This document shows, in pieces, positions 17,829-28,862 of a stretch of 40,168 nt of DNA; position 1 is the first letter of the stretch, and every line of letters starts with the position of its first letter. Below the pieces are notes generated by a model, which saw only the letters and a list, made by a program, of their open reading frames with translations, ran no database searches and was not told the origin of the DNA. The translations under genes were made by a program, and so were the position numbers. The DNA is from Pseudomonas brassicae (GTDB lineage: Bacteria; Pseudomonadota; Gammaproteobacteria; Pseudomonadales; Pseudomonadaceae), in NCBI RefSeq assembly GCF_010671725.1, contig NZ_JAAHBU010000017.1, forward strand, positions 1-40,168, given 5' to 3'.

Positions 17829-18190
17829 CTAATGTCACGAACCTGTCGCGTTCGGGCCTCTATGACTGGATGGCGCAGCGCGTATCTGCGGTCGTTCTCG
17901 CGGCTTACTTCATCTTCCTGATCGGCTACCTGGTGGCGCACCCTGGCATCGATTATGTCCAGTGGCACGCTCTGTTCTCCCACAACGCGATGCGCATCTT
18001 CAGTCTGCTGGCCCTCGTTGCCCTCGGCGCTCACGCCTGGGTCGGCATGTGGACCATTGCCACCGACTACCTGACGCCAATGGCGCTGGGCAAGTCGGCG
18101 ACTGCAGTTCGTTTCCTGTTCCAGGCGGTATGCGGCGTCGCGATGTTCGCTTACTTCGTCTGGGGTGTGCAGATTCTCTGGGGTATCTGA
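17822..18190 (+). CDS. sdhD: Succinate dehydrogenase membrane anchor subunit
   Basis: Second haem b anchor of complex II, 122 residues with three hydrophobic helices. LVALGAHAWVGMWTIATDYL contains the second haem-ligand His and the quinone-site Asp-Tyr. The N-terminal RSGLYDWMAQRVSAVVLAAYF is typical of SdhD. The ATG lies within the end of sdhC, and the stop is 3 bp before sdhA. The frame is complete and undisturbed. Confidence 0.95.
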   Translation: MVTNVTNLSRSGLYDWMAQRVSAVVLAAYFIFLIGYLVAHPGIDYVQWHALFSHNAMRIFSLLALVALGAHAWVGMWTIATDYLTPMALGKSATAVRFLFQAVCGVAMFAYFVWGVQILWGI

Positions 18191-18193
18191 TTC

Positions 18194-19965
18194 ATGGCTA
18201 ACATTCCAACGATTTCCTTCGACGCCATCATCATTGGTGGTGGCGGTGCCGGCATGCGCGCAGCGCTGCAGCTGGCTCAAGGCGGCCACAAGACCGCTGT
18301 GATCACCAAGGTGTTCCCGACCCGTTCGCACACTGTATCGGCCCAGGGTGGCATCACCTGCGCCATCGCTTCGGCCGACCCGAACGATGACTGGCGCTGG
18401 CACATGTACGATACCGTCAAGGGCTCCGACTACATCGGTGACCAGGACGCTATCGAATACATGTGTCAGGAAGGCCCGGCTGCGGTCTTCGAACTGGACC
18501 ACATGGGGCTGCCGTTCTCGCGTACCGAAACCGGCCGTATCTACCAGCGTCCGTTCGGTGGCCAGTCCAAGGATTACGGTAAAGGTGGCCAGGCTGCGCG
18601 TACCTGCGCCGCTTCCGACCGTACCGGTCACGCGCTGCTGCACACCCTGTACCAGGGCAACCTGAAAGCCGGCACCACCTTCCTCAACGAGTGGTACGCG
18701 GTCGACCTGGTCAAGAACCAGGACGGCGCGTTCGTCGGTGTGATCGCGATCTGCATCGAAACCGGCGAAACCGTCTACATCCGTGCCAAGGCCACCGTAC
18801 TGGCCACCGGCGGTGCAGGGCGTATATATGCCTCCACCACCAATGCCCTGATCAATACCGGCGACGGCATTGGCATGGCCCTGCGTGCCGGCGTGCCGGT
18901 GCAGGACATCGAAATGTGGCAGTTCCACCCGACCGGCATCGCCGGCGCAGGTGTACTGGTTACCGAAGGTTGCCGTGGTGAAGGCGGCTACCTGATCAAC
19001 AAGCACGGCGAGCGTTTCATGGAGCGCTACGCGCCAAACGCCAAAGACCTCGCTGGTCGCGACGTTGTGGCCCGCTCGATGGTCAAAGAGATCATTGCCG
19101 GCAACGGCTGTGGCCCGAATGGCGACCACGTGATGCTCAAGCTCGACCACCTGGGCGAAGAAGTACTGCACAGCCGCCTGCCAGGTATCTGTGAACTGTC
19201 CAAGACCTTCGCTCACGTCGACCCGGTCATTGCGCCAGTGCCAGTCGTGCCAACCTGCCACTACATGATGGGTGGCGTTGCCACCAACATTCATGGCCAG
19301 GCCATCACCCAGAACGCCGACGGCGTCGACACCATCATCGAAGGGCTGTTCGCGGTCGGTGAAGTGGCGTGCGTATCGGTTCACGGCGCCAACCGCCTGG
19401 GCGGCAACTCGCTGCTCGACCTGGTGGTATTCGGCCGCGCGGCGGCCTGCACCTGGAAAAAGCCCTGAGCGACGGTATCGAATACCGCGACGCCAGCGAC
19501 ACCGACGTCGAAGTCGCGCTGAACCGTCTGAACAAACTCAACGAGCGTACCGACGGCGAAGACGTCGCTACCCTGCGTCGCGAGCTGCAAAGCTGCATGC
19601 AGAACTACTTCGGTGTGTTCCGTACCGGCGAATACATGCAGAAGGGTATCGAACAGCTGGCTGGCCTGCGCGAGCGTATCGCCAACGTCAAGATCAACGA
19701 CAAGTCCCAGGCCTTCAACACCGCGCGTATCGAAGCGCTGGAGCTGCAGAACCTGCTGGAAGTCGCTGAAGCCACTGCAATCGCTGCAGAAGTGCGCAAA
19801 GAGTCCCGCGGTGCTCACGCCCGTGAAGACTTCGAAGACCGTGACGACGAAAACTGGCTGTGCCACACCCTGTACTTCCCGGGTGAGAAGCGGGTTACCA
19901 AGCGTGCAGTCAACTTCGCGCCGAAAACCGTACCGACGTTCGAGCCTAAAGTCCGGACTTACTAA
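18194..19965 (+). CDS. sdhA: Succinate dehydrogenase flavoprotein subunit, internal frame break
   Basis: Oxidises succinate to fumarate on a covalently bound FAD. Seen: the FAD-binding [12 protein letters not shown] (about 15-26), the flavinylated His46 in [11 protein letters not shown], substrate-site [21 protein letters not shown], and [19 protein letters not shown] near residue 405. The frame then breaks: GCGGCGGCCTG stands where GCGGCCGGCCTG (AAGL) is needed, one C missing at about 19443. The rest ([15 protein letters not shown]... to ...[11 protein letters not shown] 19963-19965) continues in the next frame. Repaired length is 590 residues, as usual. Both halves are well conserved in sequence, so decay is unlikely. 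Confidence 0.95.
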
Positions 19966-19976
19966 GGGTGGCCACT

Positions 19977-20679
19977 ATGTTGAAAGTCGAAGTTTATCGT
20001 TACAACCCCGATACCGACTCGGCGCCTAAGACTCAGGTGTTCGACGTTGATACCGGCGGCAAGGACCTGATGGTTCTGGATGTGCTGGCACTGATCAAGG
20101 AACAGGACGAAGGGTTCTCCTATCGTCGTTCGTGCCGCGAAGGCGTGTGCGGTTCCGATGGCATGAACATCAATGGCAAGAACGGCCTGGCCTGCATCAC
20201 CCCGCTGTCGGCGGTGGTGAAGAAGAACAAGCTGGTCGTGCGTCCGTTGCCGGGCCTGCCGGTGATCCGTGACCTGGTCGTCGATATGAGCATCTTCTAC
20301 AAGCAGTACGAGAAGGTGAAGCCATTCCTGCAGAACGACACGCCGGCTCCGGCCATCGAGCGTCTGCAGTCGCCTGAAGAGCGTGAGAAGCTGGACGGTC
20401 TGTACGAGTGCATCCTGTGCGCTTGCTGCTCGACGTCCTGCCCTTCGTTCTGGTGGAACCCGGACAAGTTCCTGGGCCCGGCCGCGCTGCTTCAAGCTTA
20501 TCGTTCCTGGCCGATAGCCGTGACACCAAGACCCAGGAGCGCCTGCGTCCCTGGATGACCCGTTCAGCGTATTCCGCTGCCGCGGGATCATGAACTGCGT
20601 CAACGTTTGCCCCAAAGGTCTGAACCCGACCAAGGCAATCGGCCACGTACGTAACATGCTGCTGCAAAGCGGCACCTGA
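19977..20679 (+). CDS. sdhB: Succinate dehydrogenase iron-sulfur subunit, two frame breaks
   Basis: Carries electrons from SdhA's FAD to quinone through three clusters. 2Fe-2S ligands: Cys53, Cys58, Asp61 and Cys73 (SCREGVCGSDG ... GLAC). 4Fe-4S: ECILCACCSTSCP (about 144-156). 3Fe-4S: CRGIMNCVNVCPKGLNP near the end. Two single-base losses break the frame: near 20503 (TATCGTTCCTGG, expected to encode YRFLA) and near 20548 (CTGCGTCCCTGG, expected to encode LRALDD). As given, the protein ends at 20558 and lacks the 3Fe-4S ligands. With both restored it runs to TGA 20677-20679 and has 234 residues, the normal length. ATG 19977 is preferred over the GTG at 19968. Confidence 0.94.
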
Positions 20680-20744
20680 TTCAAAAAGTGTTGTACCCGT
20701 AGTACACCGAGGTGCGGGCACTTGCCCGTACCGAGTGCAACTTG

Positions 20745-20772
20745 AGTGACGGCCAAAAGCCGACACTTTTAC
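20745..20772 (+). terminator. Candidate intrinsic attenuator between sdhB and sucA
   Basis: AGTG-A-CGGC, loop CAAAA, GCCG-A-CACT, followed by TTTTA. The stem has one A/A mismatch and the T run is short, so it would be a weak or partial terminator. A GGTGCGGG / CCCGTACC hairpin lies just before it (20711-20732). Confidence 0.45.
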
Positions 20773-20787
20773 CTATGAAGATATGAG

Positions 20788-20923
20788 ACCAGCAGGGGCG
20801 TCCGGGCTGGTACCCGGTAAATCTGCGGAACTCTCGGTGGCTTGGTTCAGTCGCTGCACACGGACTCAACTCAGCTTGCTGTGGTTCTTGCCGATCGAGG
20901 CCCCTAACCGAGGGTGACCAAGC
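20788..20923 (+). ncRNA. Structured 5' leader of sucA, candidate cis-regulatory RNA
   Basis: Several helices can be drawn: ACCAGC (20788-20793) with GCTGGT (20806-20811), competing with CCGGG/CCCGG (20802-20817), and a closing AGGGGC (20794-20799) with GCCCCT (20900-20905). Two adjacent segments, CTCTCGGT (20831-20838) and GCTTGGT (20840-20846), complement ACCGAGGG (20907-20914) and ACCAAGC (20917-20923) in the same order. The pairings therefore cross (pseudoknot) or are alternatives, and together they cover the ribosome site and reach the sucA ATG. I recall published candidate RNA motifs before sucA in Pseudomonas but cannot verify a match here. Confidence 0.5.
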
Positions 20924-23755
20924 ATGCAAGAAAGCGTGATGCAGCGCATGTGGAACAGCGCCCACCTTTCCGGTGGTAACGCTGCCTATGTGGAAGAGCT
21001 CTATGAGCTCTACCTGCACGACCCTAACGCTGTGCCAGAAGAGTGGCGCACTTACTTTCAGAAGTTGCCCGCCGAAGGCAGCACTGCCACCGATGTATCG
21101 CACTCGACGATCCGCGACCATTTCGTATTGCTGGCAAAGAACCAGCGCCGCGCCCAACCGGTTTCCGCCGGTAGCGTGAGCAGTGAGCACGAGAAGAAGC
21201 AGGTTGAAGTGCTGCGACTGATCCAGGCCTACCGTATGCGCGGCCACCAAGCCGCGAAGCTCGACCCCCTGGGGTTGTGGCAGCGCCCTGCGCCAGTAGA
21301 CCTGTCGATCAATCATTACGGCTTGACCAATGCCGATCTTGATACGACCTTCCGTGCCGGCGACCTGTTCATCGGCAAAGAGGAAGCGAGCCTACGCGAA
21401 ATCTTCGACGCGTTGCAGCAGACATATTGCCGCACCATTGGCGCCGAGTTCACTCACATCGTTGACTCCGAGCAGCGCAGCTGGTTCCAGCAGCGTCTGG
21501 AGAGCGTGCGTGGGCGTCCAGCATTCTCCGCCGACATCCAGAGCCACCTGCTCGAACGCATCACTGCGGCCGAAGGTCTGGAGAAATACCTGGGTACCAA
21601 ATACCCGGGCACCAAGCGTTTCGGTCTGGAAGGCGGCGAAAGCCTGATTCCGATGCTCGACGAGCTGATCCAGCGCTCCGGTTCCTATGGCACCAAGGAA
21701 GTCGTGATCGGCATGGCCCACCGTGGCCGTCTGAACGTGCTGGTCAACACCTTCGGCAAGAACCCGCGCGAGCTGTTCGACGAGTTCGAAGGCAAGAAGA
21801 AGGTCGAGCTGGGTTCCGGTGACGTCAAATACCACCAGGGCTTCTCGTCCAACGTGATGACCGCCGGCGGTGAAGTTCACCTGGCCATGGCGTTCAACCC
21901 GTCTCACCTGGAAATCGTTTCGCCGGTGGTCGAGGGTTCGGTACGCGCCCGTCAGGACCGCCGCAACGACAGCGTGGGTGACAAGGTTCTGCCGATCTCG
22001 CTGCACGGTGATGCTGCATTCGCCGGCCAGGGCGTGGTCATGGAAACCTTCCAGATGTCGCAGACCCGCGGTTTCAAGACCGGCGGTACCGTGCACATCG
22101 TGATCAACAACCAGGTAGGTTTCACCATCAGCAACCCGCTGGACTCGCGTTCCACCGAGTACTGCACCGATGTCGCCAAGATGATTCAGGCGCCAATCCT
22201 GCACGTCAACGGTGATGACCCGGAAGCGGTGCTGTTCGTGACCCAGCTGGCGGTCGACTACCGCATGCAGTTCAAGCGTGACGTGGTCATCGACCTGGTC
22301 TGCTACCGTCGTCGTGGCCACAACGAGGCTGACGAGCCGAACGGCACCCAGCCGCTGATGTACCAGCAGATCACCAAGCAGCGCACCACCCGCGAGCTGT
22401 ACGCCGACAGCCTGATCCAGGCTGGCCGTCTTGATGCCGAGCGTGTCCAGGCCAAGATCGACGAGTACCGCAACGCGCTGGACAACGGCCTGCATGTAGT
22501 AAAAAGCCTGGTCAAAGAGCCGAACAAGGAGCTGTTCGTCGACTGGCGTCCGTATCTGGGCCACGCCTGGACTGCGCGTCACGACACCCGCTTCGACCTC
22601 AAGACCCTGCAAGAGCTGTCGGCCAAGCTGCTGGAGTTGCCAGAAGGCTTCGTGGTTCAGCGTCAGGTCTCGAAGATCTACGAAGATCGCCAGAAGATGC
22701 AGGCCGGTGGCTTGCCGATCAACTGGGGTTACGCCGAAACCATGGCGTACGCCACCCTGGCCTTCGAAGGTCACCCGATCCGCATGACCGGCCAGGACAT
22801 CGGCCGTGGCACCTTCTCGCACCGCCATGCGGTGTTGCACAACCAGAAGGACGCCAGCACCTACATCCCGTTGCAGAACCTCTACAAGGGCCAGCCACGT
22901 TTCGACTTGTACGATTCGTTCCTGTCCGAAGAAGCGGTGCTGGCCTTCGAATACGGCTACTCGACCACCCAGCCCAACGCGCTGGTGATCTGGGAAGCCC
23001 AGTTCGGCGACTTCGCCAACGGTGCCCAGGTGGTTGTCGACCAGTTCATCACCAGCGGCGAGCACAAGTGGGGCCGTCTGTGCGGTCTGACCATGCTGTT
23101 GCCACACGGTTATGAAGGGCAGGGGCCTGAGCACTCCTCGGCGCGTCTGGAGCGTTACCTGCAACTGTGTGCCGAGCACAACGTTCAGGTTTGCGTACCG
23201 ACCACCCCGGCGCAGATCTACCACCTGCTGCGTCGTCAGGTCATTCGTCCGCTGCGCAAGCCGCTGATCGTACTCACGCCCAAGTCGCTGTTGCGCCACA
23301 AGCTGGCCATCTCGACCCTGGAAGAACTGGCCGAAGGCTCGTTCCAGACCGTCATTCCGGAAATCGACAGCCTCGATCCGGCCAAGGTGACGCGCCTGGT
23401 GCTGTGCAGCGGCAAGGTCTACTACGATCTGCTGGAAAAACGCCGTACCGAAGGCCGTGAAGACATCGCCCTCGTGCGTATCGAGCAACTGTATCCGTTC
23501 CCGGAAGACGACCTGGTCGAAATCCTCGCGCCTTACACCAACCTGCAAAACGTTGTGTGGTGCCAGGAAGAGCCGATGAACCAGGGCGCGTGGTACAGCA
23601 GCCAACACCACATGCGTCGCATCCTGAGCCGTCACAACAAGGACCTGGTCCTTGAGTACGCCGGTCGTGACGCCTCGGCAGCACCTGCCTGTGGTTACGC
23701 TTCGATGCACGCCGAGCAGCAGGAAAAACTGCTGCAAGATGCCTTCACCGTTTAA
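20924..23755 (+). CDS. sucA: 2-oxoglutarate dehydrogenase E1
   Basis: Thiamine-diphosphate decarboxylase that starts the oxidative decarboxylation of 2-oxoglutarate to succinyl-CoA. It has 943 residues, complete. Features: the N-terminal E2-binding segment (LSGGNAAYVEELYELYLHDPNAVPEEWRTYFQ), IGMAHRGRLNVLVN, the ThDP/Mg site HGDAAFAGQGVVMETFQMS followed by IVINNQVGFT, and the transketolase-like domain with IGRGTFSHRHAV and LPHGYEGQGPEHSSARLERYLQL. The long-range order sucA-sucB-lpdG gives all three enzymes of the complex. Translation starts at ATG 20924 directly after a structured leader that could hide its ribosome site. Confidence 0.98.
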   Translation: MQESVMQRMWNSAHLSGGNAAYVEELYELYLHDPNAVPEEWRTYFQKLPAEGSTATDVSHSTIRDHFVLLAKNQRRAQPVSAGSVSSEHEKKQVEVLRLIQAYRMRGHQAAKLDPLGLWQRPAPVDLSINHYGLTNADLDTTFRAGDLFIGKEEASLREIFDALQQTYCRTIGAEFTHIVDSEQRSWFQQRLESVRGRPAFSADIQSHLLERITAAEGLEKYLGTKYPGTKRFGLEGGESLIPMLDELIQRSGSYGTKEVVIGMAHRGRLNVLVNTFGKNPRELFDEFEGKKKVELGSGDVKYHQGFSSNVMTAGGEVHLAMAFNPSHLEIVSPVVEGSVRARQDRRNDSVGDKVLPISLHGDAAFAGQGVVMETFQMSQTRGFKTGGTVHIVINNQVGFTISNPLDSRSTEYCTDVAKMIQAPILHVNGDDPEAVLFVTQLAVDYRMQFKRDVVIDLVCYRRRGHNEADEPNGTQPLMYQQITKQRTTRELYADSLIQAGRLDAERVQAKIDEYRNALDNGLHVVKSLVKEPNKELFVDWRPYLGHAWTARHDTRFDLKTLQELSAKLLELPEGFVVQRQVSKIYEDRQKMQAGGLPINWGYAETMAYATLAFEGHPIRMTGQDIGRGTFSHRHAVLHNQKDASTYIPLQNLYKGQPRFDLYDSFLSEEAVLAFEYGYSTTQPNALVIWEAQFGDFANGAQVVVDQFITSGEHKWGRLCGLTMLLPHGYEGQGPEHSSARLERYLQLCAEHNVQVCVPTTPAQIYHLLRRQVIRPLRKPLIVLTPKSLLRHKLAISTLEELAEGSFQTVIPEIDSLDPAKVTRLVLCSGKVYYDLLEKRRTEGREDIALVRIEQLYPFPEDDLVEILAPYTNLQNVVWCQEEPMNQGAWYSSQHHMRRILSRHNKDLVLEYAGRDASAAPACGYASMHAEQQEKLLQDAFTV

Positions 23756-23797
23756 TGCCATCGCGCACTTGAAACCGAATTTAAGGAACCACTGATA

Positions 23798-25012
23798 ATG
23801 GCTATCGAGATCAAAGCCCCTACTTTCCCGGAATCGGTTGCCGATGGCACCGTTGCCACCTGGCACAAGAAACCGGGCGAAGCCGTCAAGCGTGACGAGC
23901 TGATCGTCGACATCGAGACCGACAAGGTCGTCCTGGAAGTGCTGGCCACCGCCGACGGCGTGCTGGGCGACATCGTCAAGGGCGAAGGCGAGACCGTCCT
24001 GTCTGACGAAGTGCTGGGTTCGATCAACGAAGGCGCTGCTGCCGCTGCGGCTCCAGCCGCCGCTGCTGCACCTGCGCAGGCCGCTGCCGCTGCCGATGCC
24101 GGTGAAGACGACCCGATTGCTGCGCCTGCCGCACGCAAACTGGCCGAAGAAAACGCCATCGACCTGTCCAGCGTTGCGGGCACCGGTAAAGGCGGTCGCA
24201 TCACCAAGGAAGACGTCGTTGCCGCCGTCGCCAACAAGAAGGCCGCACCGGCTGCTGCTGCCAAGCCGGCCGCTGCCGCCGCAGCTGCCCCGGTTGTGGC
24301 CACTGGCGACCGCACCGAGAAGCGCGTGCCGATGACCCGCGTGCGCGCTACCGTGGCCAAGCGCCTGGTCGAAGCACAGTCGAACATGGCCATGCTGACC
24401 ACCTTCAACGAAGTCGACATGACCGAAGTCATGGCCCTGCGTTCGAAGTACAAGGACCTGTTCGAGAAGTCCCACAACGGCGTACGCCTGGGCTTCATGT
24501 CGTTCTTCGTCAAGGCCGCCACCGAAGCGCTGAAACGCTTCCCGGCGGTCAACGCATCGATCGACGGCAGCGACATCGTGTACCACGGCTACGCCGACAT
24601 CGGTGTTGCCGTGTCCAGCGACCGTGGCCTGGTGGTACCGGTTCTGCGTAACGCCGAGCAGATGAGCCTGGCTGAAATCGAAGGCGGCATCGCCACCTTC
24701 GGCAAGAAAGCCCGTGACGGCAAACTGTCGATCGACGAAATGACCGGTGGTACGTTCACCATCACCAACGGTGGTACTTTCGGTTCGATGATGTCGACCC
24801 CGATCGTCAACCCGCCGCAAGCTGCGATCCTGGGCATGCACAACATCATCCAGCGTCCGATGGCCATCAACGGCCAGGTCGTGATCCGTCCGATGATGTA
24901 CCTGGCACTGTCCTACGATCACCGCCTGATCGATGGTAAAGAAGCCGTGACGTTCCTGGTGACCATCAAGAACCTGCTGGAAGACCCGGCTCGTCTGCTG
25001 CTGGACATCTAA
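23798..25012 (+). CDS. sucB: 2-oxoglutarate dehydrogenase E2, dihydrolipoyl succinyltransferase
   Basis: Core of the 2-oxoglutarate dehydrogenase complex; moves the succinyl group from lipoate to CoA. It has 404 residues. An N-terminal lipoyl domain has the modified Lys43 in [11 protein letters not shown]. An Ala/Pro-rich swinging linker (about 80-105) leads to the peripheral-subunit-binding domain ([29 protein letters not shown]). A second Ala-rich linker precedes the catalytic domain, which ends in [13 protein letters not shown] with the catalytic His375 and Asp379. The start is 43 bp after sucA with a TTTAAGGAACC ribosome site. Confidence 0.98.
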   Translation: MAIEIKAPTFPESVADGTVATWHKKPGEAVKRDELIVDIETDKVVLEVLATADGVLGDIVKGEGETVLSDEVLGSINEGAAAAAAPAAAAAPAQAAAAADAGEDDPIAAPAARKLAEENAIDLSSVAGTGKGGRITKEDVVAAVANKKAAPAAAAKPAAAAAAAPVVATGDRTEKRVPMTRVRATVAKRLVEAQSNMAMLTTFNEVDMTEVMALRSKYKDLFEKSHNGVRLGFMSFFVKAATEALKRFPAVNASIDGSDIVYHGYADIGVAVSSDRGLVVPVLRNAEQMSLAEIEGGIATFGKKARDGKLSIDEMTGGTFTITNGGTFGSMMSTPIVNPPQAAILGMHNIIQRPMAINGQVVIRPMMYLALSYDHRLIDGKEAVTFLVTIKNLLEDPARLLLDI

Positions 25013-25018
25013 ATAGAC

Positions 25019-25070
25019 AGCTGCAGGCTGCAGGTGGCCGGCGTGTGCCGGTTGCCTGCAACCTGCAGCT
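25019..25070. repeat. Long hairpin between sucB and lpdG
   Basis: AGCTGCAGG-c-TGCAGG ... GCCGGC, short loop, then GCCGG ... CCTGCA-a-CCTGCAGCT: an imperfect inverted repeat spanning 52 bp in the 86-bp gap. No T run follows, so it is more likely an mRNA-stabilising or processing hairpin than a terminator. The AGCTGCAGG/CCTGCAGCT ends resemble a common Pseudomonas intergenic repeat. Confidence 0.6.
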
Positions 25071-25086
25071 TGTGGCTTGAAGCTAA

Positions 25087-26534
<1,448 letters not shown>

Positions 26535-26548
26535 ACAATAAGAAACCA

Positions 26549-26708
26549 CGGCGGACGGCCCGTCGTGAGTCCTGCGTGCATGACTCACCGCGGAAAGTCC
26601 GCCGGACTCGAACTCCCGGAGCATACCGGGGGCAAGCGGTCACAGGTGGCGCGGCACTCCACAGGAGCGCAGCGCGAAGCGCAGTACCTAACGAAGACGG
26701 TAAAAAGC
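26549..26708 (+). ncRNA. Structured 5' leader of sucC, candidate cis-regulatory RNA
   Basis: The 174-bp gap between lpdG and sucC is full of helices. Outer stem: CGGCGGAC (26549-26556) with GTCCGCCG (26597-26604), 8 bp perfect. Nested stem: GTGAGTC (26565-26571) with GACTCAC (26582-26588), 7 bp, 10-base loop. Next hairpin: CTCCCGG (26613-26619) with CCGGGGG (26626-26632), loop AGCATA. Two short hairpins follow, CTCC-ACA-GGAG (26657-26667) and GCGC-GAA-GCGC (26672-26682). There is no T run, so translation or stability control is likelier than termination. I recall a published sucC-associated RNA motif in Pseudomonas but cannot verify identity. Confidence 0.55.
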
Positions 26709-27875
26709 ATGAATCTTCACGAGTATCAGGGTAAGCAGCTGTTCGCTGAATACGGCCTGCCAGTTTCCAAGGGTTTCGCAGTCGACACCCCTGAAGCTGC
26801 AGCAGAAGCCTGCGACAAGATCGGTGGCACCGAGTGGGTTGTAAAAGCCCAGGTTCACGCCGGTGGTCGCGGTAAAGCGGGCGGCGTCAAGCTGGTTCGC
26901 AGCAAAGAAGACGCCAAGGCGTTCGCTGCCCAGTGGTTGGGCAAGCGTCTGGTTACCTACCAGACCGATGCCAATGGTCAGCCAGTCACCAAGATCCTGG
27001 TTGAATCGTGCACTGATATCGCTAAAGAGCTGTACCTGGGCGCTGTCGTTGACCGTTCGAGCCGTCGCATCGTGTTCATGGCTTCCACCGAAGGTGGCGT
27101 GGACATCGAGAAAGTCGCTCACGACACGCCAGAAAAAATCATCAAGGCCACTATCGATCCACTGGTTGGCGCTCAGCCATTCCAGGGTCGCGAGCTGGCA
27201 TTCCAGCTGGGTCTGGAAGGCAAGCAGGTTGCTCAGTTCGCCAAGATCTTCGTCGGTCTGGCCAAGCTGTTCAAAGAGCACGACCTGGCCCTGCTGGAAG
27301 TGAACCCGCTGGTGATCAAGGCCGATGGCGATCTGCACTGCCTCGATGCCAAGATCAACATCGACGCCAACGCCATGTACCGTCAGCCCAAGCTGAAGAC
27401 CTTCCACGACCCGTCGCAGGACGATCCTCGTGAAGCCCACGCTGCCAGCTTCGAGCTGAACTACGTGGCCCTGGAAGGCAACATCGGTTGCATGGTCAAC
27501 GGTGCAGGCCTGGCCATGGGTACCATGGACATCGTCAACCTGCATGGCGGCAAGCCAGCCAACTTCCTCGACGTAGGTGGTGGTGCAACCAAAGAGCGCG
27601 TAACCGAAGCGTTCAAGATCATCCTGTCCGACAGCAATGTCGCGGCCGTACTGGTCAACATCTTCGGCGGCATCGTTCGTTGCGACATGATTGCCGAAGG
27701 CATCATCGGTGCAGTGAAAGAAGTTGGCGTGAAAGTACCGGTTGTTGTTCGTCTGGAAGGCAACAACGCTGAACTGGGCGCCAAAGTACTGGCAGAAAGC
27801 GGTTTGAACATCATTGCGGCCACCAGCCTGACCGACGCTGCTCAACAAGTTGTTAAAGCTGCGGAGGGCAAGTAA
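26709..27875 (+). CDS. sucC: Succinyl-CoA synthetase beta subunit (ADP-forming)
   Basis: ATP-grasp subunit of the enzyme that makes ATP or GTP from succinyl-CoA. It has 388 residues, complete. [19 protein letters not shown] begins the family; [16 protein letters not shown] is the nucleotide-binding loop, and [25 protein letters not shown] carries Mg-binding acids. The C-terminal ligase domain has [29 protein letters not shown] and [16 protein letters not shown]. The frame stays open about 48 codons upstream, but that stretch is the structured leader, so ATG 26709 is chosen. The stop TAA shares a base with the sucD ATG. Confidence 0.98.
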   Translation: MNLHEYQGKQLFAEYGLPVSKGFAVDTPEAAAEACDKIGGTEWVVKAQVHAGGRGKAGGVKLVRSKEDAKAFAAQWLGKRLVTYQTDANGQPVTKILVESCTDIAKELYLGAVVDRSSRRIVFMASTEGGVDIEKVAHDTPEKIIKATIDPLVGAQPFQGRELAFQLGLEGKQVAQFAKIFVGLAKLFKEHDLALLEVNPLVIKADGDLHCLDAKINIDANAMYRQPKLKTFHDPSQDDPREAHAASFELNYVALEGNIGCMVNGAGLAMGTMDIVNLHGGKPANFLDVGGGATKERVTEAFKIILSDSNVAAVLVNIFGGIVRCDMIAEGIIGAVKEVGVKVPVVVRLEGNNAELGAKVLAESGLNIIAATSLTDAAQQVVKAAEGK

Positions 27876-28759
27876 TGAGCGTCCTGATCAATAAAGACAC
27901 CAAAGTCATCTGCCAGGGCTTCACCGGCTCGCAGGGCACTTTCCACTCCGAGCAAGCCATCGCCTACGGCACCAAGATGGTTGGCGGCGTGACCCCAGGC
28001 AAAGGCGGCACCACTCACCTGGGCCTGCCAGTGTTCAACACCGTGAAAGAAGCGGTAGAAGCGACTGGCGCTGACGCGTCGGTCATCTACGTTCCAGCGC
28101 CTTTCTGCAAGGACTCGATCCTGGAAGCGGCCTTCGGCGGCATCAAGCTGATCGTGTGCATCACCGAAGGTATTCCTACCCTGGACATGCTGGACGCCAA
28201 GGTCAAGTGCGACGAGCTGGGTGTTACCCTGATCGGCCCTAACTGCCCAGGCGTCATCACCCCGGGCGAGTGCAAGATCGGCATCATGCCAGGTCACATT
28301 CACTTGCCAGGCAAGGTCGGTATCGTTTCGCGTTCCGGCACCCTGACCTACGAAGCTGTGAAGCAGACCACTGACGCCGGTTTCGGTCAGTCGACTTGCG
28401 TCGGCATCGGCGGTGACCCGATTCCGGGTTCGAACTTCATCGACATCCTGAAGCTGTTCCAGGAAGACCCGAAGACCGAGGCGATCGTGATGATCGGCGA
28501 GATCGGCGGTTCGGCTGAAGAAGAAGCGGCTGCCTACATCAAGGCACACGTGACCAAGCCAGTGGTTTCCTACATTGCTGGTGTGACTGCCCCTGCGGGC
28601 AAGCGCATGGGCCATGCTGGCGCCATCATCTCTGGCGGCAAGGGTACTGCAGACGAGAAGTTCGCTGCCCTGCAAGACGCCGGCGTGAAAACCGTGCGTT
28701 CGCTGGCCGACATCGGCAAGGCCCTGGCCGAGCTGACCGGTTGGGAAGCCAAGAAGTAA
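27875..28759 (+). CDS. sucD: Succinyl-CoA synthetase alpha subunit
   Basis: CoA-binding and phosphohistidine subunit of succinyl-CoA synthetase, 294 residues, complete. The Rossmann-type CoA domain reads [54 protein letters not shown] is typical. The phosphorylated His lies in [20 protein letters not shown]. The start overlaps the sucC stop by one base (TAATG), which couples synthesis of the two subunits. A strong terminator follows, closing the TCA block. Confidence 0.98.
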   Translation: MSVLINKDTKVICQGFTGSQGTFHSEQAIAYGTKMVGGVTPGKGGTTHLGLPVFNTVKEAVEATGADASVIYVPAPFCKDSILEAAFGGIKLIVCITEGIPTLDMLDAKVKCDELGVTLIGPNCPGVITPGECKIGIMPGHIHLPGKVGIVSRSGTLTYEAVKQTTDAGFGQSTCVGIGGDPIPGSNFIDILKLFQEDPKTEAIVMIGEIGGSAEEEAAAYIKAHVTKPVVSYIAGVTAPAGKRMGHAGAIISGGKGTADEKFAALQDAGVKTVRSLADIGKALAELTGWEAKK

Positions 28760-28786
28760 GCTTCGGCTGACCTTCCACGCTTCAGG

Positions 28787-28812
28787 CAAAGGCCACCTTC
28801 GGGTGGCCTTTG
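28787..28812 (+). terminator. Intrinsic terminator after sucCD
   Basis: Perfect 11-bp stem CAAAGGCCACC / GGTGGCCTTTG around a TTCG tetraloop, 27 bp after the sucD stop. Confidence 0.85.
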
Positions 28813-28835
28813 TCGTTATAGGCGTCAACGCACTC

Positions 28836-28862
28836 CCTGTGGGAGCTGGCTTGCCAGCGAAG
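28836..28862. repeat. Single REP sequence
   Basis: CCTGTGGGAGCTGGCTTGCC followed by AGCGAAG, the same element as one arm of the REPIN at 15661-15744. A single copy just behind the sucD terminator. Confidence 0.8.

Noticed and set aside
18194-20679. sdhA and sdhB as true pseudogenes
   Set aside because: Every active-site and cluster residue is kept on both sides of each break, and one base per break restores full length. Selection has clearly acted on the whole genes.
21392-24922. 1176-codon open frame on the minus strand opposite sucA/sucB
   Set aside because: It is antisense to two well-conserved enzymes, and its translation is rich in His, Val, Gly and Asp without domains. It is a by-product of codon use in a GC-rich genome. 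Other long antisense frames (907-2487, 6284-8350, 33192-35222) are rejected for the same reason.
26565-26708. In-frame upstream extension of sucC
   Set aside because: The 48 codons have no similarity to SucC and coincide with perfect RNA stems; MNLHEYQGK is the usual start.
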